Shown here one piece after another: positions 54,949 through 63,675 of a DNA stretch of 64,000 nt. The first letter of the stretch is position 1, and the number at the start of each line of letters is the position of its first letter. The notes beneath the pieces were generated by a model, which worked only from the letters and a program-made list of their open reading frames with translations, ran no database searches and was not told where the DNA came from. Both the position numbers and the translations under genes were made by a program. The DNA comes from Ignavibacteriales bacterium UBA1304 (lineage in GTDB: Bacteria; Bacteroidota; Ignavibacteria; Ignavibacteriales; Ignavibacteriaceae), in NCBI GenBank assembly GCA_002307295.1, contig DBTY01000034.1, positions 62,001 to 126,000 on the forward strand. The letters run 5' to 3'.

Positions 54949-56113
54949 TTTTATTTTCCTCTTTGGTAAAATTTCTTATCCATTTATTAATGGTAGACTC
55001 AATCATAAAATCCTCCATGTATGACTTATCAAGCAATTCGTTAGAAATAATGTGATCTGCCGCGTGAACAATTGTAAGAGGCGAAAAGCCTTTATTACGG
55101 CAATCTGAAGGTTTATGATGAAAGCATACAATTTCCACAAGCGTTTCCGGAAGCCCCCATATACCTAATAAATAAGCTCCTACTTCAGCATGTGAAGTAT
55201 TATACACGGCATATTCAGCTTCAATAGAGTTGATATTAAACTCCTGCATTTGCTGTCTAACATTTTCTTCATAATCTTTAACCCGCCACATAACTAATTT
55301 CCCAATATCGTGCAGCAAGCCGCTAATGAAGGATTCTTCAATAAGCTTTTGATCGAGCTTTTCTTCCTTCGCAATTTCTTTAGATAAATTTGCAACGCGC
55401 AGACTTTCTTCCCAAAGCTTATGAATCTTTAAATTCAGCGTTTCGTCTAACGATTCTGAAAATAAATGCACCATAAGAACAAGCGATTTTACTACTTCAA
55501 TTCCAAGGAAGTTAATTGCCTGCAACGGATCAATTATTTTTTGCGGAAATCCAAAAAAAGCCGAATTTACAACATGAAGAATTTTAGCCGTCATCATAAT
55601 ATCCTGTGAAATAATATCATCAATATTTTTAACCGACGGATTTTTTTTTCTCATCTCGTCTTCAATCTTAAGATATAATTCAGGTAGCGACGGTAAATTT
55701 TTTACCCCGTTAGTAAGTCTGATAATATTTTGATTATGAAGAATGGATTGAAGCGAATATACCTGCTCAATTATTTTTTGGAGGTATAGAGCGTCAATTG
55801 GTTTTGCAAGAAACTGATGAGTAACTTTTGAGGCTTTAAGAATTAGCTCTTTATCCGAATATCCTGATAGAATTATTCTTATAATATGCGGATACAACTC
55901 TTTAACTTTGGATAAAAGAGTAGCGCCGTCCATAATAGGCATGCGCATATCGGTAATAACAATATCAACTTCAGTTTCTTTCAAAATATTTAATGCTTCC
56001 ATGCCGCTAAGAGCAAAGTACATTTGCCATTCATTCCTCATAGGATGGAGCATCCTTTTTAATCCGCTGATAATATTTTGTTCGTCGTCTACAAACAGAA
56101 TTTTAAGTTTCAT
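54941..56113 (-). CDS. Response regulator with HDOD output domain
   Basis: 390 residues. Receiver 1-125 has Asp9-Asp10, phosphorylated Asp55 (IVITDMRMPIMDG), Ser83 and Lys104, so phosphorylation is expected. The HDOD domain (about 135-340) contains LPSLPELYLKI, VVNSAFFGFPQ, LLHDIGKLV and YNTSHAEVGAYLLGIWGLPE. HDOD proteins act in signalling without a proven catalytic activity. Ends 12 bp after the kinase gene and overlaps the next gene, so it is in one operon with both. Confidence 0.9.
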   Translation of the reverse strand: MKLKILFVDDEQNIISGLKRMLHPMRNEWQMYFALSGMEALNILKETEVDIVITDMRMPIMDGATLLSKVKELYPHIIRIILSGYSDKELILKASKVTHQFLAKPIDALYLQKIIEQVYSLQSILHNQNIIRLTNGVKNLPSLPELYLKIEDEMRKKNPSVKNIDDIISQDIMMTAKILHVVNSAFFGFPQKIIDPLQAINFLGIEVVKSLVLMVHLFSESLDETLNLKIHKLWEESLRVANLSKEIAKEEKLDQKLIEESFISGLLHDIGKLVMWRVKDYEENVRQQMQEFNINSIEAEYAVYNTSHAEVGAYLLGIWGLPETLVEIVCFHHKPSDCRNKGFSPLTIVHAADHIISNELLDKSYMEDFMIESTINKWIRNFTKEENKNE

Positions 56114-56125
56114 CTAACTAATTCC

Positions 56126-58522
56126 TTAGGAAATTGGCAATTTAATTGTAAACTCAGTTCCTTCGCCATAAACAGAATTAACAGAAATAAAGCCTTTATG
56201 TTTATTCACTATAATATCATGGCCTATAGCTAATCCCTGACCTGTTCCTTTACCAACTTCTTTCGTTGTAAAAAACGGGTCGAATATTTTTGAAAGGTTT
56301 TCAGGTTTGATTCCGTGTCCGTTATCGCTTATTTTGATTATAGCATAATCGTCTTTTACTAATGTTTGAACTCGTATCTTCCCTTTTTCTGTTGGTTCTT
56401 TACCAAGCTTATCCTCTATAGCATGAGCCGCATTTATTATCATATTAAGAATAACCTGATTGACTTCATCAAGAACGCAATTAATAAGAGGCAGATCGTG
56501 AGCTAAATCCGTTTCCAAATCTGCTACATATTTCCATTGATTTTTAGAAATTGTAATTGTTACTTCTATACCGTGGTTAAGATCAGAAAATGATTTCTCC
56601 TTAGAACTTGGATGCGCAAAATCTTTTAGCGCATGAACTATTTTATTTACTTTTCCTATGCCCACCTGAGTTTGTTCAATTGCCTGTGGCACTTCTTCCA
56701 TTAAAAACTCAACGTCAAATTCCGATCTAGCGTTCTCTATTGCGCGTATAACTTCCTGCATAATATTCTGGTTGGCGTTCTCTTTCAATATTTCATCTAT
56801 CTTTTGAAAATATTGTTTAAATGTTACAAGCGAATCTTTAAGAAAAGACGCATTGTCTCCAATATACTGCATAGGCGTATTAATTTCGTGGGCTATGCCC
56901 GCGGCTAATATTCCAACAGATTCCATTTTTTGCGAAATAGTGAGTTGCTTTTCTATTTCAACAATTTCGGAAATATCTCTTATTATACTTAAAAGAAGAG
57001 GCGGCATATTTTTTACACGCACATAAGAATTTGAAAGCTCAAGCCATATCATTTTACCGTTCCATAGTTCAAGCTTCATTTTAAAATGCGGATTTATTCT
57101 ATTATTCTTAAATCTTTCTACAAAACTGTTTAATAAAGAGCCTTCTTTTTCTTCTTTATAAACATAGCTAAATAAGCGCCCAACAAGTTCTTCTCTGCTC
57201 TTTCCAACAATTGCGCAATATGAATTGTTTACCAAAATAGTTTTACCGTTTTCATCTACTAAGCGCATACCGTCAAAAGAATTTTCCCACAAAGCGCGGA
57301 ACTGAATTTCTGAATTACGTATTTGCTCTTCAGCTTTTTCTCTTTCAGTAATGTCAATAAGCACTACTACATTTGCTTTTGCTCCTTTATAAAATATTGG
57401 AGAACCTCTCACAATAACCTGCAAAGTGCCGCCATCTTTTTTCCTTAATTCAATTTTGTAATCTGCAATTTTTTCGCCCCGGCTTCGTCTTTGTATGTTT
57501 TCGGCAACTATGCTGCACGATCTTTCATGCACTATAAAAAGCGCATCAGCGCCTATTACTTCTTCAGCCTTAAAACCAAGCTTAGTCTCAACTACGTTAT
57601 TAATAAATATTATTTTCCCATCAGTATAAACCATAACTAAATCCGGAAGATATGTAATTAACTCCCTGTAACTGGTCTCGCTTTCAATCAGAGTTTTTTC
57701 GGCTTTTTTTAGTTCAGATATATCGTTTATTACCCCTATCAATCCGCCAATTGTAAGGTTTGAATTTAGAAACGGAGTGCGGCTTATGATTACATCGTGT
57801 AAATTTCCGTCAGGGTACGCTATTCTGTCTTCAAGTATTTGAGTTCTTTTTTGTTTTAAGATTTCGTCTTCTTCATAGTGAAATTTATCTATTCGTTCTC
57901 TTGGTAGAATCTCAAAAATAGTTTTCCCAATTACATTGTTCCTCCCAATCTTAAGCAGCTTTTCAAACGCCATATTTACGCCAAGGAAAACCCCTTTTGT
58001 ATTTTTATAGTAGACTGGGTTAGGCAGCGAATCCAACAGTATATTATTTAAATCAAGTTTATACTTTAGATTGATTTGGTTTTTCTTCCGCTTGGTTATG
58101 TCTTCAATTAAAGCAGAATAATTTACTATTTCCCCTTCGTCATTTCTGGAAGCTGTAACCGAAGCTTCAACCCAACGGTATTCTGATTGAGAGATTAATA
58201 ATCTGCATTCAATCTTAAAACCGTTTTTCATCCCGTTTGATAAATCAGTGATCTCTGCGCTAATTTTTTTAGCGTCGGCAGGATAAAACAAATTTAGAAA
58301 TGCATTCCCTTTTGAAGAAAGGAAATCTTCAGCTAAATCATAAAGCTTAATATTACCTACAACTAACTTTGCAGGATACTTGTCTTCCGGAAGAAAAACA
58401 AAAACTAAATAGCCATTCCGTTTAATTACTTCATTTAGCAATTGCACGTGTTTATGAGCGTCCTGGATATATGGATCCAGATTCTCGATACCTTCATTCA
58501 TATACTGCTTGCCCTCAGACAT
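56126..58522 (-). CDS. Multi-PAS sensor histidine kinase
   Basis: 798 residues, no signal peptide or membrane helix, so cytoplasmic. Four PAS-type domains in order, about 35-148, 158-275, 282-396 and 404-522, each ending in an ISE/ITE-type PAC tail. The dimerisation domain carries phospho-His545 in LAAGIAHEINTPMQYIGDN; the ATPase has Asn697 region NMIINAAHAI, DNGHGI (733-738), FDPFFTTK (747-754) and GTGQGLAIGH (759-768). It probably phosphorylates the receivers encoded next to it. The AGGATAAATT site precedes the ATG. Confidence 0.93.
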   Translation of the reverse strand: MSEGKQYMNEGIENLDPYIQDAHKHVQLLNEVIKRNGYLVFVFLPEDKYPAKLVVGNIKLYDLAEDFLSSKGNAFLNLFYPADAKKISAEITDLSNGMKNGFKIECRLLISQSEYRWVEASVTASRNDEGEIVNYSALIEDITKRKKNQINLKYKLDLNNILLDSLPNPVYYKNTKGVFLGVNMAFEKLLKIGRNNVIGKTIFEILPRERIDKFHYEEDEILKQKRTQILEDRIAYPDGNLHDVIISRTPFLNSNLTIGGLIGVINDISELKKAEKTLIESETSYRELITYLPDLVMVYTDGKIIFINNVVETKLGFKAEEVIGADALFIVHERSCSIVAENIQRRSRGEKIADYKIELRKKDGGTLQVIVRGSPIFYKGAKANVVVLIDITEREKAEEQIRNSEIQFRALWENSFDGMRLVDENGKTILVNNSYCAIVGKSREELVGRLFSYVYKEEKEGSLLNSFVERFKNNRINPHFKMKLELWNGKMIWLELSNSYVRVKNMPPLLLSIIRDISEIVEIEKQLTISQKMESVGILAAGIAHEINTPMQYIGDNASFLKDSLVTFKQYFQKIDEILKENANQNIMQEVIRAIENARSEFDVEFLMEEVPQAIEQTQVGIGKVNKIVHALKDFAHPSSKEKSFSDLNHGIEVTITISKNQWKYVADLETDLAHDLPLINCVLDEVNQVILNMIINAAHAIEDKLGKEPTEKGKIRVQTLVKDDYAIIKISDNGHGIKPENLSKIFDPFFTTKEVGKGTGQGLAIGHDIIVNKHKGFISVNSVYGEGTEFTIKLPIS

Positions 58523-58586
58523 AATTTATCCTGATTAACGAATATGATGCGCGTATTTTACAAGTATTTTCTATTTTATAATTACT

Positions 58587-58976
58587 TCAACTTTTTAAAT
58601 TTCTTTTTATTATAGTAATTAATTCATTTTTTGAAGCCGGTTTCAGAATTAAATCGTCCATCCCTATAGATTCCAGATTCATAGATTCATATTCTAATGA
58701 ATAAGCTGTAAAAGCCACAATTGGAATATTTTTAAATCTTTCATCCGCTTTTATATTCTGAGCCAGATTTATTCCGTCGAGAGGTTGTTTCAAATTAATA
58801 TCCATTAAAATCAAATTAACGGCATTTGTTTCAAGCTGTACTAAAGCTCCTTCAACTGTTGAAGACCCGATCACTTTATACTCTTTGCGCAGAAGAATCT
58901 TTGTCGTTTCAAAAATCTCTTCAATATCTTCAACTATCAAAATAACCGGCAAATCATTGTGAATAGCATCATTCAT
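58587..58976 (-). CDS. Stand-alone receiver (CheY-like)
   Basis: 129 residues, receiver domain only. Acidic pair in VEDIEEI (Glu-Asp), phosphorylated Asp in LILMDINLKQPLDG, Thr in VAFTAY and Lys in LILKPASK are in place. Lies upstream of the PAS kinase gene, 64 bp apart, same strand, so it is likely its partner or a phosphorelay shuttle. Confidence 0.9.
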   Translation of the reverse strand: MNDAIHNDLPVILIVEDIEEIFETTKILLRKEYKVIGSSTVEGALVQLETNAVNLILMDINLKQPLDGINLAQNIKADERFKNIPIVAFTAYSLEYESMNLESIGMDDLILKPASKNELITIIKRNLKS

Positions 58977-59146
58977 ATTTTTACTTCGCTAATAGTTTAT
59001 ACGCAGTAATATAAAGAGTTCAGCTGATTATAAAAATTGGCTGAATAGATTAATTTATTTAAACAATTTTTCAAAAACAACTATTTTAATAAAACATTTT
59101 AACCGGAAATAGTAATTTGCCCTCTAACCGGAGTCTGTTCTTTACT

Positions 59147-60340
59147 TTATATTTTTTGTTCTACAATAATTCCGCTCTGATTTTCTTTACTAAAGTAATC
59201 TTTCCAATAGTTCACTTTATCGGATATTTTAAGAGTTTCAATATACTGTAAATCCAACGAGCCGGTACTGAATATATTATCGGCAATATGTATAATAGTT
59301 AAAGGGGAAAAGGCCATTGGATTTGAATTAGATGGATGATGATGGTAACACACAATTTCAATTAAGGATTCAGGCAACCCCCAAATACCCATTAAATAAG
59401 CTCCAACTTCTGCGTGAGAAGTCTGATAGAGCATATATTCGGCTTCTGTAGTTGTAATAGAATACTCGTTTTCAAGCCTTTCAATATCATGAAAATAACC
59501 TTTATGCTTCCACAAAACAATTTTTCCGATATCGTGAAGCAAACCGCCAATATATGTTTCTTCTATAAACTTTGGCTCGTTTGTTTCTTTTGAAGCTATC
59601 ATTTTGGCTATTTTGGCTATTTTCAGGCTATGTTCCCATAGTTTATTTACATTATAATTAACCAAAGGCGAGGCGTCGTCGCTTGTAAAAAGATGCACCA
59701 TGAGAACCAATGATTTTATTGTGCCAAGTCCTAAAAAATTTATGGCTTGCAAAGGGCTGATTACTTTTGCCGGCAGACCAAAAAAAGCCGAGTTTACAAG
59801 TTGCAATATTTTTACGGTCATTATTATATCTTTTGAGATATATTCTTCAATCTTTTTTAACGAGGGATTAACTTTATTTGTTTCTTCTTCTATTTTAAGA
59901 TATAGCTCTGGCAATCCAGGTAAATCTTTTATCCCGTTGACAAATTTGGCAATTTCCTGGTTGTGAAGATAAGTCTGAAGCGAATATATTTTACTAATTT
60001 TTCTTTTTAGCTCTATAGCATTATCCGGTTTTGCAAGAAACTGGTGCGCATATTCTGAAGATTTTAGCATAAGCGCTCTTTCTGAGGGATCTGAAATCAC
60101 AATTCTAATTATTGATGGAAATGATTCTTTTATCATTTCCAGAATTTTTATTCCTTCATTATCTGGTATATGCATATCTGCAATTACCATATCTACATTG
60201 TGATTATTTAATACAAGAACAACTTCATCGGCATTAACGGCAAAAAATATGTCCCAGTCCCCTTTTTCTGGTAGAAGCATCTTTCGGAGTGGGTTTAATA
60301 TATTTGCAACATTTCCAATAATTAACAATCTGATTTTCAT
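59147..60340 (-). CDS. HDOD protein with pseudo-receiver domain
   Basis: 397 residues, a clear paralogue of the protein at 54941. The receiver-like domain keeps Asp55 (MVIADMHIP), Ser83 and Lys104, but the Mg-binding acidic pair is replaced by Gly9-Asn10 (LLIIGNVANIL), so normal phosphorylation should fail. The HDOD domain (LPGLPELYLKI, VVNSAFFG equivalent LVNSAFFGLPAKV, LLHDIGKIV, QTSHAEVGAYLMGIWGLPE) is well kept. It may act independently of phosphorylation. 170 bp upstream of the receiver gene, same strand. Confidence 0.88.
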   Translation of the reverse strand: MKIRLLIIGNVANILNPLRKMLLPEKGDWDIFFAVNADEVVLVLNNHNVDMVIADMHIPDNEGIKILEMIKESFPSIIRIVISDPSERALMLKSSEYAHQFLAKPDNAIELKRKISKIYSLQTYLHNQEIAKFVNGIKDLPGLPELYLKIEEETNKVNPSLKKIEEYISKDIIMTVKILQLVNSAFFGLPAKVISPLQAINFLGLGTIKSLVLMVHLFTSDDASPLVNYNVNKLWEHSLKIAKIAKMIASKETNEPKFIEETYIGGLLHDIGKIVLWKHKGYFHDIERLENEYSITTTEAEYMLYQTSHAEVGAYLMGIWGLPESLIEIVCYHHHPSNSNPMAFSPLTIIHIADNIFSTGSLDLQYIETLKISDKVNYWKDYFSKENQSGIIVEQKI

Positions 60341-60488
60341 TTTGGGCCTGTACGGTTTAGAGTATTATCGACTATTTTACAGAATATTTTATTGCTCAGA
60401 CTTTTCTTTATTGAAATAAATAGAATATATACATGAAAAGCAAGCGAAGTCTGCTTTATACTGTAAAATTTTTTTATAACAACTCGCG

Positions 60489-60526
60489 TAAAAAAAAACC
60501 CATCCAGATTATTCGGGATGGGTTTT
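60489..60526 (-). terminator. Terminator of the hsp20-dnaK-hsp20 run
   Basis: aacccatcc and ggatgggtt form a 9-bp stem around 10 bases, 14 bp past the stop of the hsp20 gene at 60540, followed on the minus strand by a run of eight or more T. A textbook intrinsic terminator. Confidence 0.88.
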
Positions 60527-60539
60527 AGTATTAACGGAG

Positions 60540-60938
60540 CTACTTTATTTCTATAATTTTCGGTTTTACTCTTTCATGTTTTGGCAAGCGGATATTTAAC
60601 TGTCCATTTTCCATCTTAGCTTCAATACGCGTATCGTCAATACTATCGGAAATATTAAATTTCCTATAGTAGTTTCCAATTGCCGATTCATTAAGAATAT
60701 ATCTCTTATCCATCATTTCTTTGAACTTAATCTTACCGAAAATAACAAGAGACCCGTCTTCAATATTAATTTTAACGTCCTCTTTATTCAGCCCTGGCAT
60801 ATCTGCCGTTAACATATAATCGTCTGCGGTTTCATATATATTCACTGCCGGAGCATAACAGCATTCATTCCCGATAGATTTTTCCCATGACTGGGAACCG
60901 TTCTCTTCAACCTTTACTAATTCTTTATTATCGTCCAT
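60540..60938 (-). CDS. Small heat-shock protein (Hsp20/alpha-crystallin)
   Basis: 132 residues, holdase chaperone. The alpha-crystallin core runs from about 28 to 125: VNIYETADDYMLTADMPGLN, DVKINIEDGSLVIFGKI, YRKFNISDSID and ENGQLNIRLPK; the C-terminal anchor is IIEIK. GGAGG ribosome site before ATG. 48 bp after dnaK, same strand. It differs clearly from the second Hsp20 at 63032, so the two are not recent copies. Confidence 0.92.
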   Translation of the reverse strand: MDDNKELVKVEENGSQSWEKSIGNECCYAPAVNIYETADDYMLTADMPGLNKEDVKINIEDGSLVIFGKIKFKEMMDKRYILNESAIGNYYRKFNISDSIDDTRIEAKMENGQLNIRLPKHERVKPKIIEIK

Positions 60939-60986
60939 TTCATACCTCCGAGTAATTTAATCATTTCTTAATAACGTTTATTGTTA

Positions 60987-62963
60987 TTATTTCTTATCAT
61001 TATCATCAACTACTTCATAGCTTGCATCCTGAACTTCCTTTTCGTCGCTCTTAGGAGCAGCGCCAGAAGCCGACTGCTGACCGTCTGCATTTTGACCATT
61101 AGCGAAGTCTTGAGGATTAAATCCTGCTGCGCCTGGGTCGCCGCCAGGCTGTTGACCTGGATTAGCCTGAGAATACATTTGCGAAGCTAATTCGTTCCAT
61201 ACTTTATTAAGGCCTTCAGTGGCGGCTTTAATCTGATCCGAATTATTTGTAGCTAAAGCGTCTTCAACTTTTTTGATTTCCGTTTCTAATTTAGCTTTAG
61301 CTTCGGCTGGAATTTTGTCTTTCAGCTCTTCAATCTGTTTCTTGGTCTGGAATACAAGACTATCAGCCTGATTTTTAATTTCAACGCTTTCTTTCTTTTT
61401 CTTATCTTCAGCCGCATGTTCTTTAGCGTCGTTTTTCATTTTATCAACTTCGTCGCTTGAAAGACCGCTTGAAGAAGTAATTCTGATGCTTTGTTCCTTG
61501 CCAGTAGCCTTATCTTTAGCGCCTACGTGAAGAATACCGTTAGCGTCAATATCAAATGTAACTTCAACCTGAGGAATGCCTCTTGGAGCAGGCGGAATTC
61601 CGTCAAGGTGGAATCTGCCAAGCGTCTTGTTATCGGCCGCCATAGGTCTTTCACCCTGCAATACGTTAATCTCAACCGACGGCTGGTTATCAGAAGCGGT
61701 AGAGAATACCTCGCTCTTCTTTGTAGGGATAGTAGTATTAGCGTTTATCAAGGTAGTCATTACTCCTCCCATGGTTTCGATGCCAAGAGATAAAGGAGTT
61801 ACGTCTAATAAAAGAACATCCTTAACGTCGCCTGTTAAAACGCCTCCCTGAATAGCTGCGCCAACTGCTACAACTTCATCAGGATTAACGCCTTTGTGAG
61901 GTTCTTTGCCAAATATTTTTTTAACTAATTCCTGTACCATTGGAATTCTTGTCGATCCGCCTACAAGAATGACTTCGTCAATCTGAGATACATTTACAGC
62001 AGCGTCTCTCAAAGCTGTTTCGCATGGGATTCTTGTTTTTTCAACAAGATCGTCTATCAACTGTTCAAATTTCGCTCTTGAAACATTTATGTTTAAGTGC
62101 TTAGGACCGTCCTGAGTAGCGGTAACGAACGGTAAATTTACGTCTGTCTGAGCCGAAGAAGACAATTCAACTTTAGCTTTTTCTGCCGCTTCTTTAAGTC
62201 TCTGTAAAGCCATAGGATCTTTTCTTAAATCAATTCCGTCAGTTCTTTTAAATTCATCAGCTAAAAAGTCAATAAGTCTCTGGTCAAAATCGTCGCCGCC
62301 TAAGTGGCCGTCGCCGTTAGTCGATTTAACTTCAAATACGCCTTCGCCAAGTTGAAGAACCGAAACGTCAAAAGTACCGCCGCCTAAATCATAAACTGCA
62401 ACAAGCTGTTCTTTCCCTTTTTTATCCAAACCATAAGCAAGAGCGGCCGCAGTAGGCTCGTTGATTATTCTTCTTACCTTTAATCCTGCAATTTCTCCAG
62501 CGTCTTTAGTAGCTTGTCTTTGGGAATCGTTAAAATATGCAGGCACCGTAATAACAGCCTCGGTAACTTCCTGACCTAAATACTCTTCCGCTGTTTTCTT
62601 CATTTTCTGCAAAGTCATGGAGCTGATTTCCGGAGGAGAATAAACTCTATCTCCAATCTGTACTCTTGCCGAACCATTATCGCCAGAGATTACTTCATAA
62701 GGGACTTTTTTCATTTCTTCGGTAACTTCGTTCAAACTTCTGCCCATGAATCTTTTAATAGAGAACACGGTGTTTTTAGGATTTGTAATTGCTTGTCTTT
62801 TTGCAGGCTGCCCCACTAAGCGCTCGCCTGTTTTTGTAAAAGCAACCACCGACGGAGTCGTTCTGCCGCCTTCGGAGTTAGGTATTACTACCGGATCGTT
62901 TCCTTCCATTACGGAAACGCAGGAATTAGTAGTGCCTAAATCTATTCCTATTATTTTTCCCAT
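60987..62963 (-). CDS. dnaK: Chaperone DnaK (Hsp70)
   Basis: ATP-driven chaperone for protein folding, 658 residues. IGIDLGTTNSCVSVMEG at the N-terminus, VYDLGGGTFDVSVL and GGSTRIPMVQ in the ATPase domain, LLLDVTPLSLGIETMGG entering the substrate-binding domain, and a Gly/Gln-rich tail ending EVVDDNDKK. grpE and dnaJ are not adjacent; instead it lies between two hsp20 genes. Confidence 0.98.
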   Translation of the reverse strand: MGKIIGIDLGTTNSCVSVMEGNDPVVIPNSEGGRTTPSVVAFTKTGERLVGQPAKRQAITNPKNTVFSIKRFMGRSLNEVTEEMKKVPYEVISGDNGSARVQIGDRVYSPPEISSMTLQKMKKTAEEYLGQEVTEAVITVPAYFNDSQRQATKDAGEIAGLKVRRIINEPTAAALAYGLDKKGKEQLVAVYDLGGGTFDVSVLQLGEGVFEVKSTNGDGHLGGDDFDQRLIDFLADEFKRTDGIDLRKDPMALQRLKEAAEKAKVELSSSAQTDVNLPFVTATQDGPKHLNINVSRAKFEQLIDDLVEKTRIPCETALRDAAVNVSQIDEVILVGGSTRIPMVQELVKKIFGKEPHKGVNPDEVVAVGAAIQGGVLTGDVKDVLLLDVTPLSLGIETMGGVMTTLINANTTIPTKKSEVFSTASDNQPSVEINVLQGERPMAADNKTLGRFHLDGIPPAPRGIPQVEVTFDIDANGILHVGAKDKATGKEQSIRITSSSGLSSDEVDKMKNDAKEHAAEDKKKKESVEIKNQADSLVFQTKKQIEELKDKIPAEAKAKLETEIKKVEDALATNNSDQIKAATEGLNKVWNELASQMYSQANPGQQPGGDPGAAGFNPQDFANGQNADGQQSASGAAPKSDEKEVQDASYEVVDDNDKK

Positions 62964-62993
62964 TATCAGACTTCCTTATTTTATATTTAATTT

Positions 62994-63012
62994 GGGGCGG
63001 TTTTACCGCCCC
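62994..63012. repeat. GC-rich hairpin between hsp20 and dnaK
   Basis: ggggcggt and accgcccc pair around a ttt loop. It lies in the 68-bp gap between two same-strand genes and is not followed by a T-run on the minus strand, so it is more likely a processing or stability element than a terminator. Confidence 0.65.
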
Positions 63013-63031
63013 GGTTTAATTCAATTGTTAA

Positions 63032-63466
63032 TTATTTAATTTCAATGTTTTTTTCTTTAGCCGTTTTTGGCGCGGCTTTTTCTAACGCAATTTTTAGAAT
63101 TCCATTTTCAAAAGCGGCCGAAACCTTATTTGAATCTACTTCAACCGGCAATGTAAAACTTCTGGAAAACGAACCGTAAGCTCTTTCTGTTCTGTGAAAG
63201 TTCTTATCTTTCTTTTCTTCTTCCTGTTTCTTTTCGCCGCTTATTGTAAGCACGTTGTCTTCTAAAACTATTTTAAGATTTTCTTTTGCTATCCCAGGAA
63301 CTTCGGCATCAACAAATATATTTTTTTCGTCCTCAGAAATATCTATTTTTGGATGATAAGTTAAATTCATGTCGAAATTGATTGCTGGAAAATCTCCAAA
63401 TAATTTTTGCATCCTGTTGTTAAAGCCTTCAAGCTCTTTCAAGGGTTCAAATCTTACTAGTGTCAT
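63032..63466 (-). CDS. Small heat-shock protein (Hsp20/alpha-crystallin), first of cluster
   Basis: 144 residues from the ATG at 63466, which has AGGAGA eight bases upstream; an ATG at 63490 would put that site inside the gene. Alpha-crystallin core from about 36 to 130: PKIDISEDEKNIFVDAEVPG, LKIVLEDNVLTISGEK, YGSFSRSFTLP and ENGILKIALEK, then NIEIK as C-terminal anchor. It leads the heat-shock run and is preceded by a -24/-12 promoter. Confidence 0.94.
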   Translation of the reverse strand: MTLVRFEPLKELEGFNNRMQKLFGDFPAINFDMNLTYHPKIDISEDEKNIFVDAEVPGIAKENLKIVLEDNVLTISGEKKQEEEKKDKNFHRTERAYGSFSRSFTLPVEVDSNKVSAAFENGILKIALEKAAPKTAKEKNIEIK

Positions 63467-63507
63467 TTTCTTTCTCCTTTTAATTATCATTTAACTGTCT
63501 TTAGCTT

Positions 63508-63524
63508 ATCAAGCATCGTGCCAA
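63508..63524 (-). promoter_or_regulatory. -24/-12 (sigma-54) promoter of hsp20-dnaK
   Basis: On the minus strand TTGGCAC-GATGC-TTGAT has an exact TGGCAC -24 box and a TTG at the right spacing (GG and G separated by ten bases); the only departure from consensus is A for C after TTG. The predicted start near 63497 lies about 31 bases before the hsp20 ATG, upstream of its ribosome site, which is the geometry expected. Confidence 0.65.
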
Positions 63525-63587
63525 ATTGATTTTGTTTGTTATCTTGCTGTTTTTTAACTAATTTCACATCAATTTTTTTTTGGCGCT

Positions 63588-63641
63588 TGACAAACTGACA
63601 TTCTTAGCTGCCATTATGACAAGATGACATCACTTTTGTCA
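63588..63641. promoter_or_regulatory. TGACA octamer array, possible activator-binding region
   Basis: TGACA or TGCCA occurs at 63588, 63596, 63609, 63617 and 63625, with an inverted TGTCA at 63637. Most are spaced by 8 bases. The array is about 65 to 115 bp upstream of the -24 box and between divergent hsp20 and birA. It is placed where a sigma-54 activator would bind; it also overlaps the likely birA promoter. Confidence 0.5.
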
Positions 63642-63675
63642 TATTTACAGACATTTTTACATTTATGAGGATACT

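Noticed and set aside
61491..61851. Plus-strand frames inside dnaK
   Set aside because: Both lie antisense to conserved DnaK codons and have no start signal or family likeness.
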